Both the position numbers and the translations under genes were made by a program. This document shows positions 43,560-54,543 of a DNA stretch of 64,000 nt, piece by piece (the stretch's first letter is position 1; each line of letters begins with the position of its first letter). The stretch lies in assembly GCA_902806595.1 (NCBI GenBank), contig CADCXC010000004.1, forward strand, positions 2,108,001 to 2,172,000, in the 5' to 3' direction. Source of the stretch: Pyrenopolyporus hunteri. Its lineage: Eukaryota; Ascomycota; Sordariomycetes; Xylariales; Hypoxylaceae. A model generated the notes under the pieces. The model was not told the origin of the DNA and ran no database searches. It saw nothing but the letters and a program-made list of their open reading frames with translations.

Positions 43560-46500
43560 TCACGATAGAGAGGTGGCAGTCGGCAGTGCCGGCAAGGGTG
43601 GGGGTTGCGTGCGAAGGATGACTTCTCACACACACACGTTCGTAAAAGTTTGGTTCACGCAAGCGGACGAAACCTATAATAAGGAGCAAGCCTGTCGTCA
43701 CCGACACAACCGGAAGTACCCTAAGCCGACAAGGGCTCTCGCCTTTAGGATGAGCTTTAAAATTACGGACTAGGGTGGAGGCGGGATGCGGTCGAACGCC
43801 TAAGTGGTATGTATAAATAAAATAACGAGTTCGAATGTAGAAGCTCGTAAGGTGCCCTCCCTCATACTTGTACGTACGCCTCCTTTCACGAGTCGAAGGA
43901 AACGGGGCTCGCACTGATCGTTTAGCGAAGCTAGCTTTTTCTTCTCTGTTTACAAAAATGCTATGCTCGAGGCGGTCGATTTCCCGGTGGCCTTCCCAGA
44001 TGAAATCTATCGGGCGAGGCTAGCATGGTGTACCCCAGCACCGCCAATCTCTTTTTCTGTAACGTCCCCTTGTCTCTTGGCCAACTTCCCCGCCTACACG
44101 TGCAGATTCCGTCAACACCAGGGGCGCCATCTCTGGTGTAGCAGGGCAATCGACAGCGCATACATACTACCTATGCATGTAAGTATGTACCTCATCGTAG
44201 AAAACAACGGGGAGAGGCACGGATAACGCAACCCCCAGCGAGCTCCCCCACCCCTCCTTGCTTACTACCTAACGGTACATCGTCTGAACAAGCTTGTATG
44301 AGCTTTCCTATCTCAATCTTGTAAGGGCCAATCAACTTGCCGGCTAGCATCCACTTGACCATCAAGCTTAGGGTCGCACCGCAGCATGCGTCTGCAACAT
44401 ATTTCCAGGTTGGCAGACCTAGGTAATGTTAAAGCTTGACCTAGCTCTTCATGTTGGAGGGAGGCATAGCTTCTATACTGCCTAATGCTAAGCGAAGTAC
44501 GAATGCGAGTCGCCTAGATGGTTTGCTTGTGGCCTACAGTGTGTCTTCCTAGGTACCTCATATCTACATACTATACTACGGTAGGTCTTTTAAGGCCGAG
44601 TCCTTTTTGTTTGATAAGCCAGTCTATCTTTTCGGAATTCGGGCGCGATCAACGAGTCCTAACGTCACCGACTGTTTCTAGCATTGATCGGAGGATTTTT
44701 CGAAAGGGGGACAGCTTGGACACTAGATCTCTCTAGCCCGCAGGCGTAGACAGATTCGGCAGTACCCATGGTATTATTAGGCCGCGATCACAAGACGGAT
44801 CTGACGCTTATTATCGCAGGGATCCTAAATAACTTGCAGCTCCATTCTAGTGAGGACCCAGCATTTAGAAGGTGTGGTGGGCAATGGGCTGATGGGAGAG
44901 ACACTAGAGATCGCTATTACGGACGGTTCGGGGAACTGGTTTAATGTGAGATATGCGGTACTTTGCAGAATAAGCATTTCTATACCCCTGTGGCCGGGGC
45001 CTGGATTCCAGAGCTTTTATTTTTGGCCATCGGAGGATTCGTCAGTCAGAAATCGGACACGTCCATCGAGAGAATTAGGAAATTACTATGTATTACTGGG
45101 GGATTCAAGCACATATCCTGAATATGTGCACCAACATATGCGTCGAGGTTTCGAATTTCGTTCCATCGAATCCGATACTCTCAGCGCGTTCTTAGCAACT
45201 CTAGCAGGCGTTTGGGGTATCGTAATACCTATCGGCCGGTAAGAGTGGTGAATATCTAGCCATTAAAGCCTCTCGCCCGGGTCAAGTATGACATGTCACA
45301 TCTACCCCCAGCCGTCAACCCCCCCGTGTGTAGGACTACTTGCTATCTATCATATGTAGGTGGTGAGCGTTGTCGTCGTCGAGAAACAATCGCTATTACA
45401 TAGGTGCGATAGACGTCTAAGGCTAATAAGCCGAGAGATCATCCAAGAGACGCTGAGTCGAATTTCTACAACACCCTCGTCGCTGACCGCAACCATTTTA
45501 GGGCAGCGTTACGGCGTGTTACAGCACGTCAATCAAATGGCTCACACTTTACTATTTCAGTGCCTTGGTGAGATCCCCAAAGGTAGAGGGACGTTTGCAT
45601 CGTTTGCGTTTAACCACGATTCCGTCGGATTCGCATCCCAGGTACCTACCTAATTCTTCTCAGCCAGGTATTCCATACGGGGTATACATACGCTTCCTTC
45701 AGACAATCCTGGCGCTCTTAGGGTTACGTTTCGTTCTTACCACCTGCGCAATTCGTCCTAACAATTTATTAATATGACTGATTACTTGACTTCAAGTTTT
45801 CTTGATACGTGACGCATGCCGGGGGTGTATTATAGCTGGGATCAGCGCTGATCGGATCGACGCACCCCAATATGCTTGAATCTGCTGCCACACTAATGTT
45901 TCAATGGACAGCGCTCAGATCGATTATGCCAGCGGCGACAAACGATTACTTGTTGAACAGTTCGATATATAAGGACAAGATAGCTATTTGCTACTTACTT
46001 ACTTACCTGCCTAGGTAGTTAGCTTAGAAAGGCCTTTTGAATTATTCCCCTGACACTTGTTTTAGTTGTCCCCCCGAGTATAACTAACTACCTTACAACC
46101 TCGGAAGTCCCCAATTTAGTGGCGTCTCTTCTAATTCTGCGCAATAGTGGCCGGGTTGGCGAACCCTATGATATCCATCGGCCCGTAAAATAGCAGTAAC
46201 CCACTTGTAATTGAGCACCCTAAAGTTTCCTAGGGTCTTCAAATTTATGTGCATATGTAGGTAGGTACCTACGTAAATCTACCTATATTGAGACCTTGTT
46301 TGTGCCGGATTTTATTTATTTGACTCTATTTTATAGTCAGAGGATTCGGCCGATATATCCTCTGGCTTAGTACCTAAGCTATTTGGTTATCAATAGTGTG
46401 CACGCCCCTCGATGCTATGGAAGGCTGAAATCGCTCATCCCTGAAAAAGGTGATCGCACGGCTGTAGGCGTCATAGTTGAGAGTTGGGACGATTCCGGTG

Positions 46501-47609
46501 TTTCGGGACTTGTTATCGCGTCATCGTGGGGCCGGGTGAGGGTTCTACTCACGAAAAGACGATCACCGTGAGGTATCGGGAAGTTCGGGTTGTGTGAAGG
46601 TCTTAAACATACGTCTATACATGCGGCCTCCTTCCCCGGTTTAGTTGTCGCCGCCTATGGTCTGCAGAAACTTTTTCTTTAGAGCATCCTCTGAAACATG
46701 GTCGTCTTAGCTATGGTATACAAACTGCTCTCTCTATAGTGGGTAGTGATTCTGGTAAGCATATGCAACTGCAATAGGCCTTGATGTTGGCGTACCGACA
46801 CTGATGTGAAGTTATTAGGAGTTTTCTTGATCCACTAATTCAAGCCGCAGCGGTCGATCGACAACGCCACTCTCTAGTTAGGGTCTATTTGGAACGCTCG
46901 CTATAGACTCGGAGTATACTCGGCCGGAGAGACCGGGGTGGACGGTTAGAAGCTGTGGAGAAGCGTGTATATGCTGAGATGCCACTTCGTATTTCGAACC
47001 GTTAGTCTTTCTCTCGGTATATATGAGAAAGTGGCCGTTCGAACATGACCTCTTAAAATTAGAAAAATAGGTAAGTAGAGTTCTACAACTCTGCTAATAG
47101 GCACATGGCAATTTTATATGTATAATACTTGCGTAAGTTTAGAGCTTATCAACCGCATCTTAAATAGGTACCCAGTATCGGCACCACCCAAGCTAGGCGT
47201 TCTTTACTTTCGGTAACAAGGTTTTTAGTAGAGATATCCGGGGATCTCCCTTCTCCTCTTAATATTTAATATATGTACGTTTTCATATATTGTGCTTAAG
47301 CCTTTATAATTATTTCTTCTACATAATACGTCGCTCCTGGTTGGTAGGAAATGGATATGTCCCGAAAAGGATATTGGCTTGTAAAAGCTTGAAAAATAAT
47401 TGGTTGAGAGGCGGTTTAGTGTGTAAGCATATTTAGTGGAGCGCGTCCTGTTGTGCGAAAGCTCTCTAGAGGGCGCTTGGACCATTCTTTCCGTCCGCCG
47501 CCCCACTTCATAACTGAAGGAACTAAAAAAAAATTATCGATTTGCGATTTCACCAAACAGATCAATCTACCAGTACACGTTCATTCAACCAAGCGAATTG
47601 TGTATCCCA
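43560..47609. other. Four-kb gene-poor stretch
   Basis: The longest gap in the window. I find no gene that meets my standard. Frames at 44850-45242, 45360-45653 and 46383-46571 are open but have no family pattern; the first starts at a non-ATG codon. CCTAGGTA-type motifs occur near 44412, 44549, 45638, 46001 and 46257. The sequence between is moderately AT-rich and may include decayed mobile elements, but no terminal repeats are visible. Confidence 0.45.
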
Positions 47610-48811
47610 ATGGCCCCTTCTAAGTCGGTCACTCTGCGGAGTGATACTGCGGTTTCTCCTATAAAGCATGACCAGGTTTGTTCTATCTTCCCGCCAATAT
47701 CTTCCTTGTCTAACCCTTCCTTGTGTAGAGCCTGAAGGCTTCCAAAGCGCTGCTGGCGCACATAAAGAAAGAATCGAAGCAGAAAGCCGCCAACGCAGAG
47801 AAAAGGGATCTTCTAGCCGACCCAGAAGATGAAGAAGGCACCAAGGAGGTGCCAATATGGCTCACCCTGACCACAAAACGACACATTGCCGATTCCCGCC
47901 GCCTCAAGCCGGGCAAAATCGTTGTTCCGCACCCTCTCAATACCGATCCCGAGATGGCGATCTGTCTAATAACCGCGGAGCCCCAGCGCGCATACAAGAA
48001 CCTGATCGCGTCCGAAGAGTTTTCTGCGGAGTGGCGCAAGCGGATTTCAAGAGTGATCGATATCTCTAAGCTGAAGGCCAAGTTCAAGACATACGAATCA
48101 CAACGCAAGCTTTACAGCGAGCACGACGTGTTCCTTGGTGACACGCGGATAATCAACAGGTTACCGGGTATCTTGGGAAAGACGTTCTATGGGACAACGG
48201 CGAAGCGCCCCATCCCAGTTGAGATACAGGCTCGCCTGCCGAAGAGCGATGGGAAGAGGGCGAAGCGCGTGAAGGATGCGGAGACACCAAACACGGCTAC
48301 TCCTACTCAGCTCGCTGGGGAAGCAGAGAGAGCCGTCGGCGCGGCGCTAGTAAACCTCTCGCCTACAGTCAATACCGCGATTCGCATCGGAAACGCTAGC
48401 TGGACGGCCGAGCAGATTGCGGAGAACGTCGACGCGGTAGCGAAGACTCTGGTGGAGAAGTTCGTGCCGGGGAAATGGAAAAACGTCAGAAGCATTTATA
48501 TTAAAGGCCCGGAAACCGCTGCTCTGCCTATCTGGCTGACGGATGAGCTGTGGCTGGACCAGAAGGACATCGTGGCTGACGGTGAGGAGGCCAAGGCTAT
48601 CCTACCTACGGAGAAGGCAAACGTAGGGAAGAAGCGGAAATCGCTTGAGGGCCAGCCCGAAGAAGCAGAGCCCGTGGCAAAGAAGGTTAAGAAGGCAAAA
48701 GCTGCCAAAGTAGCTGAGAGTGACGACACGAACCTAGACAAGGAGATCGCGGATAGGAAGGCAGCTTTGAAGAAGGCGAAGAAGGCCGCGAAGAAGGCTG
48801 TGGAGGTTTAA
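47610..48811 (+). CDS. Ribosomal L1-domain protein of the Utp30/Cic1 family
   Basis: Nucleolar ribosome-biogenesis factor with an L1-like RNA-binding domain. There are two exons, 47610-47675 and 47729-48811, giving 382 residues. The first exon (MAPSKSVTLRSDTAVSPIKH) joins in phase 0 to SLKASKALLAHIKKESKQ, which is the start of the L1 domain. Further marks are PIWLTLTTKRHIAD, KPGKIVVPHPL, CLITAEPQRAYKNLI, and HDVFLGDTRIINRLPGILGK, the family's best-conserved segment. The second half of the fold is VNTAIRIGNASWTAEQIAEN and KNVRSIYIKGPETAALPIW. The tail is Lys-rich and Ala-rich, as usual for nucleolar proteins. I cannot decide between Utp30 and Cic1, which are paralogs in yeast but usually one gene here. 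Confidence 0.88.
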
Positions 48812-49022
48812 TATCATCTTCGCGTCAATCATCGAATCAGTGTACATTTGACAACAGGAGTTGGGGTCTACTAGCAATGGCTTAGAGAACAATCCTACGG
48901 CGTACGGTGGGAACAGGTATAAAACTCAGCAGAAATTTTCGATGGAAAACGAATTTCGATACCCCTTGTGCCTGTCCATAAACCCGTAATTTACCATAAT
49001 ACACTGATTACATGCCTAATAA

Positions 49023-50033
49023 CTATAGCTCATCTGAATCCTGGTAATCCTTCGCAACACCCTTCTTGAAGGGGCCGAAGAATTCACTAAACGTCTCTTC
49101 CAATACTTCGTCTGACAGTTGCATGTGCTCGCCCGGGGTAGTCTTAAACTTTAGGCCGCCCTTCCTATCGAGGGCTCTTAGACCGATCCAGTCTTCGGAA
49201 TACAGCTTCCGCGCTCTCAGCGGCGTGACCTCAGTGCCGTTGACCTCCTCGAACCAGCCCGTCACCTTCGGGATGACGGTGGTGTCATCTTCGAAGACAT
49301 ACATGACGAAGTTCTCGAGCTTCGCGATGTTCTTCGCATACGTCTCGTTCTTCTGCTCCCGCTCGTTGTTGATGTCCGCGAGGAAGTTGGAGTACTCGAG
49401 GTAGCTGTCCATGTCCTGGGGGTCGCGGAAGTACTGCGCGGGCACGAGCCGGCTCTGCACCCACGAGCTCCAGGTGTTCCCGTGCAGCAGGGCCATGGCG
49501 CCCTTGCACAGCCAGTCCGCCGCGGAGCAGGCCTTGTAGTCGACGATGCCGTTGTGCTGGCTCCCGAACGTGACGAGCGTCCGCACCGGCGGTGCATTGC
49601 ACCGCTCGACGTAGGCCCGCAGGAACTGGCCGCCCTGGCTGAAGCCGACGGCGTCGATGGCGGGGGCGGTCGAGAGGATGGGGTGCGCGGCGAGGTCGTC
49701 GCATACTTTCGCGATCTGCTCCGTCACGTTGCCGTAGAAGGTCGCGGTCCGGTCGTTGGAGGGGCTCTCGTCCAGGCGCACGTAGTACACGAACGTGCCC
49801 GGGTTGACCTTGTCGACGAGCGCGCCAACGGATTGTATCCCGTCCGCCGAGAAGGTGTCGCCGAGGCCGTGCCAGATCACGACGGGGAGAGGCGTGTCGT
49901 CCTCATCGTCGAAGTGGGCAGAGATGGGATCCGGGTTCGTGGGGCTCGCTAGGACGGGATGGAGAAGGGAGGCAAGGGTGAGGAATACTGGTAGTTTCTG
50001 TAGTAAGGACATCGTTTTAATGGCCACGCGCAT
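49023..50033 (-). CDS. PPT1: Palmitoyl-protein thioesterase (PPT1/CLN1 type)
   Basis: Removes palmitate from cysteine residues of proteins, acting in the lysosome/vacuole or outside the cell. It is a single exon of 336 residues. The start at 50033 is followed by a second Met at residue 8 (50012), which gives a cleaner signal peptide (MSLLQKLPVFLTLASLLHPV). The alpha/beta-hydrolase fold begins at LPVVIWHGLGDT. The nucleophile is Ser132 in GFSQGGQFLRAY, the acid is Asp249 or Asp250 in FEDDTTVIPK, and the histidine is His303 in TPGEHMQL. Several NxS/T sites (NVTE, NETY, NGTE) suit a secreted glycoprotein. Length and motif order match human PPT1 (306 residues). The central part is very GC-rich, causing long shadow frames on both strands. 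It is convergent with the L1-domain gene, 211 bp apart. Confidence 0.95.
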   Translation of the reverse strand: MRVAIKTMSLLQKLPVFLTLASLLHPVLASPTNPDPISAHFDDEDDTPLPVVIWHGLGDTFSADGIQSVGALVDKVNPGTFVYYVRLDESPSNDRTATFYGNVTEQIAKVCDDLAAHPILSTAPAIDAVGFSQGGQFLRAYVERCNAPPVRTLVTFGSQHNGIVDYKACSAADWLCKGAMALLHGNTWSSWVQSRLVPAQYFRDPQDMDSYLEYSNFLADINNEREQKNETYAKNIAKLENFVMYVFEDDTTVIPKVTGWFEEVNGTEVTPLRARKLYSEDWIGLRALDRKGGLKFKTTPGEHMQLSDEVLEETFSEFFGPFKKGVAKDYQDSDEL

Positions 50034-50727
50034 CTCCTGTGTACGTTAAATATTGGTGGATACCATATTATAGAGTCACGATGACTCCGATGAAATCTTT
50101 AATCGGTGAAAATCAACTTTAACTTAGGCAGGTAGATATGTATGTAAGTAGGTAAATAACAATAATAGAAGAAATGAAGATAGGTAGAAGGAGACTCGAG
50201 GGAAGAGTTGGAGTGGCTGTGCCATAGACGTAGGCGCATTGTACCTTCTGTGCCTCGGGTCTGGGTCACATAGCAGGTACATTTACACAGGTACCTCCTT
50301 CGAACTTCCATGGGTCCTGTAAGTGCGTTGCTTGGCTGATGGAAGGTACTGCAGGTGAGTTGGCTCTCCGTGATACAACACCCCAAGCTAGGACCTCTAT
50401 AGCATTTTAATACTTCACGATGGCCTCACGTACTGGGTCCGAAAGCCATTCTCAGTCGATCCCACATAATCAGCTATGCCTGCCTTTTTTCCTGTATTCA
50501 TTATGTTCTCCCAGAACACCAAAGTCCCATACTCGAGAAATTGCAATTGCCAATTCCTTGTCAACCATATCTTCACAGTTGCTAGCAAGAAACCACACAG
50601 ACTGTTCAGCAGTTGATAATATTTCGGTTTCCTTTTATTCTTAATTTAATTTTCCCTTGTGTCTCCCCTTATTCCCACTTCCTTTTCCTAAAGTTTAATT
50701 ATTAAAGTGTGTAATTGCTGGGATGAG
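50034..50727. other. Divergent promoter region, PPT1 and CTK2 genes
   Basis: About 690 bp between divergent starts, with one ACAGGTACCTCC site near 50287. The final 100 bases before the CTK2 start are T-rich. No gene is supported. Confidence 0.5.
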
Positions 50728-53012
50728 ATGGATTGGAAGAGAGACCTACCCCCGTTGCCAAATGCGGCGAAAGCAGAGCTGGGCCCTTCTAAATCTGGCT
50801 TGGCGCCGGTTGGATCGGCTTTTCCAGCCACCCCACCTCGGAGCTGGAAGAGCTGGGCTGGGGCGCCCGGACCTGCATTGAAACTAGCGGAGCGGATTAA
50901 TTTGGAAGCCGAGAATATCACTGGCCTCGACCCGCATTCGAGCTCGAGCTTCTACCGCCGAAGCGCGATTGGATACATCCAGCCTCCAGTGCCTCCAGTG
51001 TCTCTGTCTTCCCGACTCAATTCCGCCGACAGCCCGCAAGCTGCGACGGTTTCCAGTTCCAGCGGTTCATGGAACACATCCGATCCCCGCGCTTCCAACT
51101 TTCTGGACCCCGAAATCGACGTCTTCCATTCACCATCACTCCCCAAGAATTTTACATTTTCGACTACTCCGACTAAAAAGGATAATCGAGATACTGTCTT
51201 GGTCGGCAAGGCCGGGCGGGACGACCCTTTCTTTTCTCCAAAAGCTCGCGGATCTACCCACGTCGCCGACCGAAGAGAGGATCCTTATGTCAATTCGGAT
51301 GATTCATACGATTCGGACGACTCAGACTGCTCGGACGGCTCGCAAGAATCGGACGTCACCATTACCCCCGCTTCGTACGCCACCAGTGTCGCTTCCCACT
51401 CGCGTACCCAGCAGCGGCAAGCTCTACTGGTTGACAATTTGAAGGCTCTTCTCCTAGGCGAGCCTGATATCGACGACTTGGCTGATCTTGTCCCTGCTTC
51501 GTTTATTAACTACCCGACCCGCGCAGAGTGTCCGAGTGACGAGGAGAAAAACTTGACGTCAGGCGTCACTGAAAAAATGGCACCAAGTCACGTCGCAAAG
51601 AATGGGACTACCGAGTCCAGTGCGACCGCCGTTGGACCGCACCTTGGAACCATTAAGGTCGGCCATCAATATATCTGCGAATGCCACATCCGCCGCTTGT
51701 TTGCCGAAAAGCGGCTGGATGCTGCCAGAGAGGCTAATTACCGTCTCCAAGGTGTCCAAGTCATTGAATGTACCAGGGAGGCACTCCTATTGTAAGTCGT
51801 CCCATCTCGCTTGCTTGTGAGGCGGATGGCCCTAATTACGATCCATCTCCAGACCAGTCAGGACCTATAATGCGGCGTGCACTTTCTATCATCGCTTCCG
51901 CCTGGAACACCCCGCTCCCGATTACAACTACACCGACGCTGCTTTAGCATCCCTATTCGTGGCGTGCAAGGTGGAGGACACCCTGAAGAAGTCTCGTGAG
52001 GTTTTGTGCGCTCACCATAATCTGAAGAACCCGGATCATCAAACTACGCAAGACGACAAGGTGAGCTAATCAGATATAAGTCCTGTTTGCGTACGCATAC
52101 TAAATTGAAACCCAGATCTTCGACCAGCCATCTAAAGTGATCATTGGCATTGAAAGATACATGGTTGAAGCCATCAATTTCGATTTCCGTGTTCGATATC
52201 CCCAGAAGATACTCGCCAAGATCGTTAAGAGGGTCCTGGGGAAGTCTTCCGATTTCGCGAGCTTCTTCCCTATTGCAATGAAGATGTCGATTGACTTGTA
52301 TAAAACGTACGCACCTTTGAAGCATAGCTCATATACGTGCGCTCTTGTGATTGCGCAACTTACCGCGATGATCACTGGTCGATTTATCGACGAATTCCAA
52401 GCTCTCGACCCGCTTGATTGGCACACAGACGAACAATGTGTCGCTGAGGTCATGCTCGATCTACTCGACCTCTACGCCCAGCATGGTAAGGTCACCAAAG
52501 TTGGGCCTATGTTCGACCTGCAGATTTTCATCGACACCCAGATCAACGTCAACCAGTTTGTCGAGCGTACGGGCTTATTTCGCTACCTAAATCAATGCAA
52601 GGAATGCGAATCTGTTGTACTTCCTCCCACACCATCAACAGGTTCACCTATGTCACTTAGCACACCTTCCGCTGCAGGAACAAGCACCGTTAAACGAGGG
52701 CCTAAGGGACCGGATGGAGGCACGACGCGATTCGTTTTCGATGCTGACGAAGCAGTACGAGAGAACAAGATTTACAACGAATATACGAAGGATGAGTGGG
52801 AGGAATGGGAAGAAGAGATTGAGGAACCGATTCTAGACCACCGCGAGGACCGACGCCATGAGCCTCGCGGTCCAAGGGGACCTCGTGGTCACGGACACGG
52901 CCATGGCCACGGCCCGGGCCACGGACGTGGTCATGGCCGAGGTGGTTTCGACCCAGGTTGGACCCCTCGTAATCGTCATGACCGTCGTCGCCGCGGTGGC
53001 GGCTTCTATTGA
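50728..53012 (+). CDS. CTK2: CTK2-type cyclin (CTD kinase I beta subunit) with long N-terminal extension
   Basis: Cyclin partner of the Ctk1 kinase that phosphorylates the RNA polymerase II C-terminal domain. There are three exons: 50728-51791, 51853-52060 and 52116-53012, giving 722 residues in phase. The cyclin box begins at about residue 310 (HQYICECHIRRLFAEKRLDA), then YRLQGVQVIECTREALLL, FRLEHPAPDYNYTDAALASL, VACKVEDTLKKSREVL and NLKNPDHQTTQDDK. The second half reads SKVIIGIERYMVEAINFDFR. After it comes an acidic stretch, then a Gly/His/Arg-rich tail (GHGHGHGHGPGHGRGHGRGG). Usual family members start close to the VGPHLGTIKV block; here about 283 disordered residues precede it in one uninterrupted frame. 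An internal ATG at 51577 would give a normal-sized cyclin of 439 residues. Confidence 0.85.
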
Positions 53013-54113
53013 ACTTCCACGACAAGTACACCTCGGTAGGGCGTCAATTTGACGAGAGAGATTTTCCTTTGGTTTGACACAACGTACGTGGCGGATCCGA
53101 AAACATATTCATATGGCGGTTTGGTCAGGGTCTTATAGCATTCGACGGAGTATGGATTGATACCCCTTGGGATTGTATTACAGTAAGGCATGTATGGACG
53201 TTTTCTCTCCGCAGTTCTTAGAGGCGCGAACATTGTACATTTATCACTAAGTTTGCCACGTCGACGGTATTCACGTTATCCGCGGAATACCTATGACACC
53301 CCAGCAACCGTCGTGTTCTTTGCCACGATAATTTGGGGTGGATCGACGCAAATATCGTCCGCCGCGACCCTTGACGGCAACTAGATCAAAGGCTATGAGC
53401 TTTCACGATATTTTCTGATAGCTGTTGCATCTCTTGCAGTTCTCCATACACGGAGCGCCATCCGGAAGGCGGAAGTTTATGGCCTAGGCAATGTACCTAC
53501 CTAGGTACCTAAAAAAGAGACAGTAATACAGACGTGAGCATTACTAGCCCAACGATGAGGTTATCCATTATCCAATACTCGTTCTGAACATTGCATCTAA
53601 GTTTGAAGTAGGTTGGTCCGGAGTTTTAGTCTCTACTGATGCTTCTGATTTCGGCCCAATCTATCTCAATTCAATATTTTCATAACTCAAACTAACTCTA
53701 GCTACGCCTTCAGTATGTCGTCGGTGTAAATCCATCTCGCTGTCGTAGGTCTCCCAAAGCGAGTTACCAAGTCCTTCAGATGATACGGTTCGAAGGCTCG
53801 TACATGGCTGGCGTTAATTTCTGGTTCCGCGGTGTCTGTCCCGGGAATGATTTACCACGCCGAATATTGAATATACCATTACACGTCCACGCCAACATCA
53901 ATTCGGCGCAGGATGAGAATGCTCTTTTAAATCTTAGGTTCATACAATTAACGGTAATCCGCTGTAGCCATTATCTAATCATATCAGAGAATAGAGAGAA
54001 GAGCGCTTTATGTCATTGTGGGCAGTTAACAGCGTATTGAGTATGCCCGTAGGGGAATTCAGGTAAAAAGTACAATACATTCAGCTTCTTTACCTAGAAT
54101 AATCACAACTAGC
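53013..54113. other. Intergenic between convergent CTK2 and NIF3-like genes
   Basis: No supported gene in 1.1 kb. One GTACCTACCTAGGTACCTA motif lies near 53494. The frame at 53780-54040 has no family pattern. Confidence 0.5.
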
Positions 54114-54543
54114 TTAAATATTCTCTACTCTGTATACTTCATAACCCGGCTCCTCATATGGATGGGCCCTGTCCCAGTGCAAGTTAACGCTCACCACGGG
54201 ACGATAAACAATTAACAAAATAAAAGCATTAGTCAACGAGGTCCTACCTTTTCAGCGCTTCAACAGCTCTTCTAGCAACGTCCTCGCCAACGCAAAGCGT
54301 CTCCACCCTAGCCTCGGGAACCTCTTCGAGTTCGCCGACTTTCCCTATGTGGGGATTCGCCGCGTCTCCGGGGCGAAATTGGCCGGTTCCCATGGCTGTC
54401 CAGCAGCACTCGGTATAACCGCCGGGCCCGTGATAGCGGCCGGCGCCCGCGGCGAAAATTGCGCTCTTCACAGACGCGAGAGCGGAAGGGGGCACGCGGA
54501 AGACAAGTTTGAAACGCGGGGCGACTGCGCCGGCGGTCGCCAT
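54114..54543 (-). CDS. NIF3-like / YqfO C-terminal-domain protein
   Basis: A small protein of 116 residues in two exons, 54543-54248 and 54168-54114. It consists only of the compact domain found as the insert or C-terminal part of NIF3/YqfO proteins; stand-alone copies exist in bacteria and fungi. Function is unknown. Key segments are FKLVFRVPPSALASVKSAIF, GAGRYHGPGGYTECCWTAMG and TGQFRPGDAANPHIGKVGEL, with the Cys pair and GTGQFRP signature, then VEVRVETL-like VPEARVETLC. The second exon is only 55 bases, but it restores the family ending: AAAG joined to G gives AHPYEEPGYEVYRVENI. Reading through the donor would stop after EALKR and lose the HPYEEP motif. Confidence 0.9.

Noticed and set aside
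44850..45242. Open frame of 130 codons on the plus strand
   Set aside because: It begins with GTG, has no ATG for many codons and shows no family pattern or plausible splice partners.
49285..49952. Long frames in other readings inside PPT1, on both strands
   Set aside because: They are by-products of very GC-rich codons in the thioesterase gene; the PPT1 frame carries all catalytic motifs.
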